Assembly (NCBI GenBank): GCA_021292165.1
Contig: CM037876.1
Location: forward strand, 120,161,379-120,225,378
Direction: 5' to 3'
DNA length: 64,000 bases
From: Shinisaurus crocodilurus
Lineage: Eukaryota > Chordata > Lepidosauria > Squamata > Shinisauridae
In this document: positions 56,065-64,000 of the stretch, piece after piece
Layout of the letters: each line of letters opens with the position of its first letter
Position numbering within the stretch: position 1 is the first letter of the stretch
Program-made: the position numbers and the translations under genes
Notes under the pieces: model-generated
What the model was told of the DNA's origin: nothing
What the model saw: the letters and a program-made list of their open reading frames with translations, nothing else
The model's database searches: none

Positions 56065-56989
56065 CAATGATCCCTAGGGACCTATGGCACGGGTGCCACA
56101 GCTGGCACGCAGGGACCTCTCTGTGGGCACTCGAGCCATTGGTCACCAGATCGCGAAAAGACCGTCCCCTTCTGCAAAACACTAATGATCTTGTTCTTTC
56201 TCACAGTGTGGAGCAGAATGATTTTATTCTAGAATCCCTGTTACAGAATTCTTTTCTACGTTGTTATCACATTTAAAAGATTTTGAAGAATGATACACAG
56301 TGCATGGCTTGGATGTAAAGCCCTAACAGTTGACCCGAGTGCTGCATGTGTTGCTCTCAAACTAACGGAGTATGAGCCAAGGTTTGACAAATTATCAGCA
56401 TGCATGCAATAGCAAAAATCACATTAGTTGTGCAAAAGCATGCCCAATGCAAACTTTTACCTAATGCAGTGTTTGCAGTCCAAGACATAAAGTGTTTAAA
56501 ATGTGTTACGCACGTTTAGTTTTCTTGTCTATCTTGCTCATCCTAGTACAGGTTGACTTTTACTTTTACTAATCCGACACCTGTAGAAGCAGGGAAAGGA
56601 CCCGGAGTAAAGCTTGCCCCATACAATTTCAGTCTGGCATATAATCATATTACAAGTTGAGAATCCCTTATCCAAAAATACATGTGCCTAATTATTTTAA
56701 AAGTTTGTATAAATTCCCTTCAGGCTATGTGTACAATGTAGTACTATAATAATTTTTTGAGTTGATTTTTTTTTCAACAAAAAACTGTTTGTATCATTGA
56801 AAGCTCTGTTATTGTGTTTTTCTTTAAAGACAAAATATGTTAATTAGTGTGGATTAACTGTATGAGTTGTTTTACTAAAACTAAAACCTCGGTATTCAGG
56901 TTTAATTGCAGTGTTGGCACTTTGAAATAAATAAGTTGGTTTTGTGTTGCAGTTTGGACACTCGGGCTCAAAAAGGTTCGCCATCACTG
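56065..56989 (-). mobile_element. Non-autonomous hAT element (FN1 intron 11)
   Basis: 925 bp with perfect 8-bp target duplication CCCTAGGG (56057-56064, 56990-56997). On the minus strand it begins CAGTGATGGCGAACCTTTTT GAGCCCGAGTG, a start common to vertebrate hAT elements of the Charlie/Zaphod type. The other end carries GCCAGCTGTGGCACCCGTGCC. Interior AT-rich with no protein I recognise. Confidence 0.85.
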
Positions 56990-57006
56990 CCCTAGGGGAT
57001 CATATA

Positions 57007-57253
57007 CAGGCAGTCCCCAGGTTACGAACAAGTTCTGTTCTTAAGAATGTCTTTAAGTCGAATTTGTATGTAAGTCGGAACAGCATAGCATTCTATACAT
57101 TAATATCGGCATTTATGCAAATTGCGTAAATTACACAAATTGCGTAGTATACTATGCTATATACGTAAATGACGTAGCACCGGGGAACCCAGAAGTCCGT
57201 TCTTAAGTATGGGTTGTCTGTAAGTCGGATGTTCTTAACTCGGGGACTGCCTG
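57007..57253. mobile_element. Tc1/mariner-type (Tigger-like) MITE
   Basis: 247 bp with ends CAGGCAGTCCCCAGGTTACG and CTCGGGGACTGCCTG, flanked by TA on both sides (57005-57006, 57254-57255). Inner arms (TTCTTAAG, TAAGTCGGA) also pair. It lies only 10 bp after the hAT element. Confidence 0.85.
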
Positions 57254-58022
57254 TATGCCTCGCTTTGGGAGATATTAATACAGGAGAGCGAAAACACAGT
57301 TTGAAACTTTTATCATGAAGTCTTCTGCTCTCTTGAACCAAAAAAATATCAAAAGCAGCTCTAACAAATATTATTTTACCTGAGGTTAAGCCTGTTTTAT
57401 TTGGCTGGCTTTTACTGTACTTTGCTAGGACTAATGGAGAAGGGTTGAGCTGTGTTAACAGCACTCCTGAACTTAGCCATAGCCAAAGCTATTTCTGTTT
57501 AAGGATGAGCAGATTATTCTTTTTTTTACCAAAAAAGCCCCCAAATTCTGATACAGTGATAAGACCTAGATGTTTGATCTCTGATTACTTAATCCCTAGG
57601 GAGCTTTAATAAGTTTTTCCTGGCAATAGTTCACAAAGTACCAGCAGTTATGTTCTTCTCTATTTAAAATATTTCTGCAAAGGTGTCCTACAAAGATTCA
57701 GCGAGTCTGTGGCAAATGGCTCCTTGGGAAGCAGAGATGTTCGCTTGACTGAAAATGAGCTGGGAAGTTTTGTAAAATGTGGTATTTTACAAAAGCAGAA
57801 ATTAGTTTAAAAAGAAGTATGTTTTAGCCATTGATTGAAGCACAGATGGAACTTCTGTGCTTCAGTCACAGAAAGCAGGTTGAGGTCAAAATAGTACAGG
57901 AATTTCAAGAAACCACATGGAAATGTGGAGAGGAACTTGTTTAGTCTGTAAGCCTGAGGAACCCCACGCTTGAAATGACCTTGAAATAACCACACCTTTT
58001 CCTCTTGTTTTCCTGTTTTTAG

Positions 58023-58166
58023 ACCAATGCCAAGATTCAGAGAGCCAGAACTTTTACCAGATTGGGGATTCGTGGGAGAAGCATGTTCATGGTGTCAGGT
58101 ATCAGTGCTACTGTTATGGACGTGGCATTGGAGAATGGCACTGCCAGCCTTTGAGTACATACCCAG
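58023..58166 (+). CDS. FN1: Fibronectin exon 12: type I module 9
   Basis: Residues 560-607: [20 protein letters not shown], then [20 protein letters not shown] and CQPLSTYP. Four type I cysteines. It closes the gelatin-binding region; the next expected unit is type III module 1. Acceptor TTTTCCTGTTTTTAG, donor CCAG|GTAAGA. 144 nt, phase 1-1. In mammals a truncated fibronectin (migration-stimulating factor) ends by reading into the intron after this exon. Here the retained frame would depend on sequence after 58167, which I did not assign. Confidence 0.95.
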
Positions 58167-58369
58167 GTAAGAATCCTTTCTTTTAAATGACCCAACGTGC
58201 ATCCTTTGAACAGGTTTGCTTATTTTCTTGGATTCTATGTGTGCAGTATTATGTACAGAACTGTGTTTCAAATGCAATAGTTCGACTGGAAACTGGACAA
58301 ATATCAGTAGAGGCGCAAGCATGGATACTTAGGATCCACTATTGGCTAAAGCTGATTTTTCTCCCGTAG

Positions 58370-59030
58370 GGCCTGGCTCCTCTAACACTAACGGACAAAT
58401 GTCAGTCCAAATGGAAATCTGTTCTGTATGAGAAATTACACAACTTAGACTTTGCACCAAACTTTTTAGTTTCCATGGGATATGGAAAGGCCAAAGCACT
58501 GGTTTGGCAGCAATGTGGAATTGCAAAAGCTGCGGAGCCAGGCAGTAACATATTCTGACTTCAGGGATGAGGGGAGGATATTAGCACAGCAAAATACCTA
58601 GCAGAGCTGAATGTCCCGAAATTCAGGAAAGCGTTTACTTTAGCCAGGCTAAATGTTTTGCCCTCATCACTGCTGGAAGGAAGGTTTAGAGGTACCCCAT
58701 ATCCAGAGCGAATATGCCCCTGTGGAATGAATATGGTGGAAATAGCTGGCCATGTTTTGCTGCACTGTGCTTTTTATCGGGATTTGCGCCAAATCTTCAT
58801 TATGCCTATTATTCAATACATTCCTGGTAGAGCTGAAACGTATTATGAAAAGTATCTTTTGATGGACCAAAAGCACCAAGTCACGCTGAAAATGGCAAGC
58901 TTTTGTGCAGCTGCCATAAGCCGGCAGAAAAGTGTGCTGCTGAACCTGTTAAATAATGAGTCTGGGATGGTTTTATTCTGTATTGGAAATAAAATATTAT
59001 TATTATTACACATATCCAATGAGAGCCATT
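58370..59030 (+). mobile_element. LINE ORF2 C-terminal fragment (FN1 intron 12)
   Basis: A frame from 58658 gives LPSSLLEGRFRGTPYPERIC, CPCGMNMVEIAGHVLLHCAF and YRDLRQIFIMPIIQYIPGRA. The CxCG...ExxxHxLxxC pattern is a zinc-binding motif at the end of some non-LTR ORF2 proteins. The 5' part is decayed. The clade is uncertain, not the CR1 or L2 type found elsewhere in the window. A relative lies reversed at 60430-61330. Confidence 0.65.
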
Positions 59031-59137
59031 GCATGAATAATCCTAGATGCAATTCACTTTGTTTCCACTTAATTGTACATTTGGGCTCCCATGTCTTAGC
59101 CATAGTGCTATCCTTTCACATCAGTGTTATTCTGGTT

Positions 59138-59276
59138 CAGTGTTCTCCAACCTTGGGTCCCCAGATGTTTTTGGCCTACAAACAACTCCCAGCATGTCCC
59201 AGCCAGTGTAGCTGGCTAGGGCATGCTGGGAGTTGTAGGCCAAAAACAACTGGGGACCCAAGGTTGGAGAACACTG
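59138..59276. mobile_element. Palindromic MITE (FN1 intron 12)
   Basis: CAGTGTTCTCCAACCTTGGG to GGTTGGAGAACACTG, same type as 43637-43776. I do not see a matching 8-bp duplication here. Confidence 0.82.
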
Positions 59277-59769
59277 TTGAAGCTTAGCTTTATCGATTTC
59301 CAGGGCAATTCTCAACCTTTACCTGGGCACACCTTACTTTCTTTAAGTTTTCTAGTCTGGGTGGTGGTTATTCTTGTTATTATAGCTCACTCTTAGAGAT
59401 GATGGCCCTTTTCCTTGGCAGAGTTCCTGTGCTTTTTAAAAGCTTCATGGCAAGGAAAAAATTAGGTGGTGATACTTTGGCATGGAGAGGCAACGATGGA
59501 TAAAACTTCACCTGCTGAATTTCTCCTTCCATGCAACAGTGAAAGTCTCAGGTGTTCTGCTGGGGGGGGGGGGGGGAGAAGGCTGGCAGTTCTACTGATT
59601 GCACTGTCACTACTTGGCTTAGTTAAATGGGCTGCAAACTATGTTTAATGGGCACCTAAAGTATCTGATCATGGTTCTATACATTTGGACACACTTCACA
59701 GAAACCCCACAAAGATATTCTGAATTCACTTAAGAATTTGGATTGTTGGGGATTAATTTTGTTCTCACA

Positions 59770-60010
59770 GTTAGCATTTATATAGGGCTTTTGAATGTTC
59801 AAGGTGCTACACAGTCATAAATTATTTTATAATCCATACAAAAGCCCTGTACGGTAAAGTAGACTGGTATTACCTTCATATTCCAGATGAGAGCTTGAGC
59901 TAGAGAGAAAAGTGACTTGCCTAAGGCCACCTAATGAGCTAATGGCAGCTGCGAAATTCAAACCAGAGGCTTCTTAATTCATAGCTCAGTCTTTTAGTCC
60001 CAGAGCTTTA
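59770..60010. repeat. Old MIR-like SINE (FN1 intron 12)
   Basis: GTACGGTAAAGTAGACTGGTATTACC, AAAGTGACTTGCCTAAGGCC and CGAAATTCAAACCAGAGGC follow the MIR layout in its reverse direction. Diverged. Confidence 0.5.
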
Positions 60011-60429
60011 TTAGCTTCCAGTCTGTCTCATTAGCTGATTCATAGTTTGATTGCAGACCTTGAACCCAGAACCATTGCTATTAATCTTGTTGGTATGTAG
60101 TACTTGACATGATCAGATCTCTGAACAAAAATGTTTGAACTGTCGTGATGATTGAGTTCCAGGAACTCTCCATAGACATGGTCGATATGAGTGTGTTTGT
60201 TGTGCTTACGCCCATGGCACGTATGCTGATAAGGGAAGCTGTGGGGTTAACCTTTGTGCTTGGAAACTGCATTTGCAGATGTTTTTAGTTTTAGGCTTCG
60301 CATATGAGTATACCTTTAATGTCTAAAAGTAGATTACGGCATATTGGTCCCACAAAATAAATGAGTTATATGAGTAAATGGAGTTATTGCTTCAGGATAA
60401 CAACTTTGGGACAGCAACCTTGAAATAGC

Positions 60430-61330
60430 AAATCAAATCAATCAATCAGTGTTTATTTGGTCCATAGACCTTTTACACACAGCAATACTCAAAAACAAGC
60501 ATTAAGACAACCATTGTTAAAATTATTATTAAAACAGCGAATAATACACAACAGTGAATAATACATAAAAATGATTTTTAAAACAATTATTGTTAAAAAG
60601 TTGTTATTAAAACAATAAAATAGGATTGTAAATTATAGCAGCAAAACAATATGGGTACTCGTTAAAATAATTAATTATAATTAATAATAAAAAATATACA
60701 TATACACAACATAAAACCTGTGTCCATACAGTTTGTTTTCCAAAGTGTTGCTAGTAACAGCCATTAATTATTTGTGACCTTTTCTTAATAACTGCAGCAA
60801 AATATTTTGCTGTTTGTTCAGTTTCAACCCTATTTGTGCCAGCCAGAAGATGTGAAATGTAAAATACTTTTGACCTTCCAGGCAGCAAAATAAGTAATGG
60901 GGTTATAAAATGGGCCCTAACATCATTATAAAAACTACAGTCCAGTAAAATATGTTCCACTGTTTCAACCTGTCCTGATTGACAGGGACACAGTCTTAAT
61001 TCAAGTGGAAGTTTTTTTAAAACGTCCTTCCATAACTGCTGATGGAAGACTATTAAAACGAGCAGCTGTGTACGCTTTCCTGAATTTAGCTATGGATAAA
61101 ACCTGAAGGTAGTTCGCTGACCCTTTTTTGCGATGTGGGGAGATGGGTGACCTTTATTTCTTACAAACTTTTTGCTGATGAAAGATTAGGCAAGATTTGA
61201 GGTTAAATGGAACTTTTCCTGAAGATCTGTGTATAACTCAAATGCTTGCATCTCCTTACACCAATTAAGATGGTGCAATAAAAGATATCTCTCTTCCAAT
61301 TTGAATCAATGATGAATATAAACCATTTTG
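60430..61330 (-). mobile_element. LINE ORF2 C-terminal fragment, same family as 58370-59030
   Basis: The minus-strand frame 60960-60751 reads MEHILLDCSFYNDVRAHFIT, PLLILLPGRSKVFYISHLLA, matching GHVLLHCAFYRDLRQIFIMP...PGRAETYYEKYLLM of the plus-strand copy. Upstream on the minus strand (about 61090-60960) a frameshifted part matches SLPSSLLEGRF. The tail near 60430-60700 is AT-rich. Confidence 0.65.
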
Positions 61331-61464
61331 TCAGGGCAAGCATTTTGTTAGCTATGGAATGGTGAAGTGCGTGGCCAGAAAGTTCGGAAAGGTAGTTAAT
61401 CCCACTCCGAAGCAGGGCAATCCATTTATCAGTCTTTCACATGCTTACCCAAATAGTCCAGAGC

Positions 61465-61915
61465 TAGAGGGCGTGTTCGCACGACACAGGAACCACGGGG
61501 GAGCAGAAGTCCCCCGCGGTTCCCGTGTTGTGCAAACGCCGACCGGGGGCGCCCCCGCGGGACAGGCCGCATGTGGGCCGCACGCAAAGTGACCATGGGT
61601 GGTAGAGGGGTAAGCCCCTACCGCGTGTGGCCACCCTGCTGTGCGAAAAGCAGGCGGCCGTCCCGTGGGGGTCGCACAGAGGCAGCTGCCCAGAGCAGCC
61701 GGAGCTGCGGCCGCTCCAGCCTGTAGGGGCAAACGCCCCCTCTGGGCATCCCGAGCCCCCGCCCCCTAGCGCCCAGAGGCCTGCACTGTGGTGCGGGGAC
61801 TGTGGGGTCCGCCCACGCGCGTGGGATGCAGGTCATCTGCGGTGCCCCGTCGGACCCCGCAGACGGCCCCGTGGTGCCTCCCCCGCTCGCAGCCTGGGTC
61901 GTGCAAACCAGCCCA
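61465..61915. mobile_element. GC-rich foldback-like block (FN1 intron 12)
   Basis: A 450-bp CpG-rich block in AT-rich intron. It has several inverted pairs: GGAACCACGGGGGAGCAGAAGTCCCCCGCGGTTCC (perfect ends), GTGTTCGCACGACACAGG against GGGTCGTGCAAACC near the ends, GGGGTAAGCCCC, and CCCACGCGCGTGGG. No open frame resembles a known protein. I read it as a DNA element of unknown class. Confidence 0.45.
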
Positions 61916-63130
61916 GAGTGAGCCACAAGCAAAAGGCAGGAATAAGTAATCTGTGCCCCACCAAGTTGTCTACCAAGCAGATGGCTCACTTGCTTGAGTG
62001 ATATCAAACTAAATCACATGCCTTGAGGAAAAGCAAAGTCAATCAACCAAACAAAAGAGAGCTGGGTCACGAACTAATGTGCCTTGGATCAAATTCCGAA
62101 CATCAACACGACATGTAGCAATCTGACTCTGAGCATGAGATAAACCCATGCTCTGAGTTTCCATGGGAGATCACATTTTTGGTGCACAAAGCCATCCTAT
62201 TCAGTATCACAATTTGATGTTGTGGCAGTCCCTGATATTCCTTGAGTGCTTACCAAGATAGCACAACCCCTGGGACATTTCTGGACTTCTGCGCTTTGCT
62301 GCCACTTCTGCTGTGAATCTTCTATCTCCAGTGTTGTGGAGGCAGATTTCCTAGGTCTGCAGAGTCTATGCCACTTTGCCTTCTTGCCCGATAATCCATT
62401 ACAATTTAGGCTAGGTTTATATCTGCTCTTCTGGCATAATAGCCCTTGATCTCATTTGTTTATGTATTCTGTGGGGATTAATATATTCCGAGAGGCTCAA
62501 GTGAGTGGGAGAGAGCTACTTCTCTGTATGCATTTTGTACTTGGGTGTAGATAAATGTGATTGAGTCAAACATTTTATTGTATTTGACTAATAGCCATTG
62601 CAAATAATATAACTAAAAACACAAAATATGAGTCAAATTAAGATATCACCTGCACAGTTGACTGTGATAGTGTTCAGAGTGACTGCATTAGTATGTTTTG
62701 CTGCCTTAGCAAACAAAGCTGTTTTATATGAAACTTAAAGATCGCAATCTCACAGTAACCAGTAAATCTTCACATAGATTCTTTTACCTTGCAAATATGT
62801 CAAAATGTGCCCCAAGAACTATGGAGTTGATGTAAAGGACAGCACAATAAATAATGTGAGATGTCCTCTCTTTTCATTATCCATTTTAAACAAACAGAAC
62901 CACTGAGGAAAAAATGAGCATTTGATAAACTATAAGTCCTGATTATTCTCCCATCACATATATCCAATCTCTCAACTTACTTTGCTTCCAGGAACGGTGA
63001 AAATATCAGGTGGTAGATGTTTAGAGACTTTCAGCTCTTGACATGACTTGGCCCAGAGTACACATGTCTTGCATCAGCTGAGAATGGCATGAATACGTTT
63101 TCAGCGCTTTTTCAATTTGACCTTTTATAT
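61916..63130. other. FN1 intron 12, nothing recognised
   Basis: AT-rich intron sequence with no exon, splice-bounded frame or known repeat that I can support. Confidence 0.5.
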
Positions 63131-63290
63131 TGCTATTAGTGGTTTTAATGTTGTTTTAATGCTTTAATGTGGTTTTATTGTTGGTTTTTATGCTATTACT
63201 GTTTTATTTGATTTGTTCTATGCTGCATTGGCGACTTTTCTGGAAAGGCACTATAAAAATATAAAACAAACAAATAAATTTAAGCTTTTA
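63131..63290 (+). repeat. L2-like LINE 3' end (FN1 intron 12)
   Basis: TTTTAATGCTTTAATGTGG...GTTCTATGCTGCATTGGCGAC... GGAAAGGCACTATAAAAATATAAAACAAACAAATAAA matches the style of L2-type tails in this window (17.2 kb, 51.0 kb). From 63291 to 64000 nothing is recognised. Confidence 0.5.
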
Positions 63291-64000
63291 TTTGTGAACT
63301 GCACAGAAGTAGTGATCAGCAATGGACTGGGTCCCATTTTTTATTAATTTTGCAGGAGAAGAGTGGCAGTTTAAACACACACGCACTATTCTAAATCGAT
63401 GCAAGATGTGTGCGTGTACTGAGACGTTCATATGAGACTATAAAATGCAGAGGGAGAAACAGCTCAGAGCTGCCGCACATACTGCAATAAGATTATTTAT
63501 TTATTTGTTAGGTTAATATCTGGACTAGCAACATTACCATTACACATCATGGTTCCTACACAGTTCAGTACAAATCCATAGCAAGCGCAAGAGTAATCCC
63601 ATGGGAAATGGTTCTCGATGGGACATTGGTGAGGGGGATTTGGCCCTTCCCATGACTGCTCTGAGTTATTGGCCTTTCAGTGGAAGCAGCAGTGCTGGAA
63701 AATGAAGGACTGGCTTTCTTAAACTAGGGGTTGTTGAAGATTAAGTAAACATTAGCAAAGTTGTCCTTGGTGAGTAGGTTCACAGTTCAGTAGAGAAACA
63801 CACCGATGACCCCAAAGAGTTGACAAGGGTGTAGGGCAGAAATACCCTGGGATTCCTTGCTTCTGTACGCAGTGGTTTATTACCTCAGGATAATGATTCT
63901 GGGCTAGGAAGTCAGAAATAGCAAGTGCTATTTTGGGATGGCAGGGAGACTCAGAACCTCGTTTGTGAGTTGGATTCTGGCTAACATGCTCTGTGATGAG

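Noticed and set aside
58340..58372. TTTTTCTCCCGTAGGG looks like a good splice acceptor after exon 12
   Set aside because: What follows is a decayed LINE, not fibronectin; no matching donor or type III sequence.
61618..62007. Open frames of about 125 codons on both strands in the GC-rich block
   Set aside because: GC-rich DNA has few stops; peptides are Gly/Pro/Arg-rich without known domain.
58167..64000. Search for the exon of fibronectin type III module 1
   Set aside because: No open, splice-bounded stretch in this part encodes the expected type III sequence. Intron 12 simply continues past the window.

Overview
The window is vertebrate nuclear DNA, most likely from a squamate reptile (lizard or snake). 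It is AT-rich, has large introns with GT-AG splice sites, and is dense in repeats: CR1 and L2 LINEs, a tRNA-headed SINE of the Squam1/Sauria type, a 5S-rRNA-headed SINE with a CR1-like tail, and many short palindromic hAT elements. The species call is an inference from repeat content and from how closely the fibronectin protein matches other amniotes.

The only host gene I can support is FN1 (fibronectin), on the + strand from a promoter near 26.5-26.7 kb to beyond the right edge. Twelve coding exons were placed by reading frame and splice sites: exon 1 (signal peptide and propeptide), five type I modules (FN1-1 to FN1-5), FN1-6, two type II modules, and FN1-7 to FN1-9. Every splice junction is phase 1, and the exons join into 607 uninterrupted codons. 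This is the N-terminal 70-kDa part of fibronectin: the heparin/fibrin-binding and matrix-assembly region followed by the gelatin-binding region. The first type III module lies beyond 64 kb. The promoter keeps the CRE, CCAAT and TATA arrangement known from mammalian FN1.

The first 26 kb has no recognisable host gene. It holds transposable elements: two hAT elements of one family (3679-4936 and 6686-11564), a GAGTC-rich hAT element (13119-13779), a decayed L2 LINE (about 14.3-17.3 kb), an LTR-like remnant (about 18.4-18.9 kb), a minus-strand LINE whose reverse transcriptase region is missing (22.87-23.87 kb), and several SINEs and foldback elements. A third member of the first hAT family lies in FN1 intron 1 (29714-31370). 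All three members have exact 8-bp target-site duplications.

The observations most worth following are: (1) the hAT element at 6686-11564 carries what looks like a captured host first exon, with Kozak ATG, signal peptide and phase-1 splice donor; (2) the 5S-rRNA/CR1 chimeric SINE family, with at least eight copies; (3) a 38-nt identical duplication in FN1 introns 5 and 6 that forms the exon 7 acceptor and creates an in-frame ATG with a signal-like peptide; (4) a possible small 5'UTR intron in FN1 that would remove an upstream ORF; (5) transposable elements ending within tens of bases of FN1 splice acceptors.
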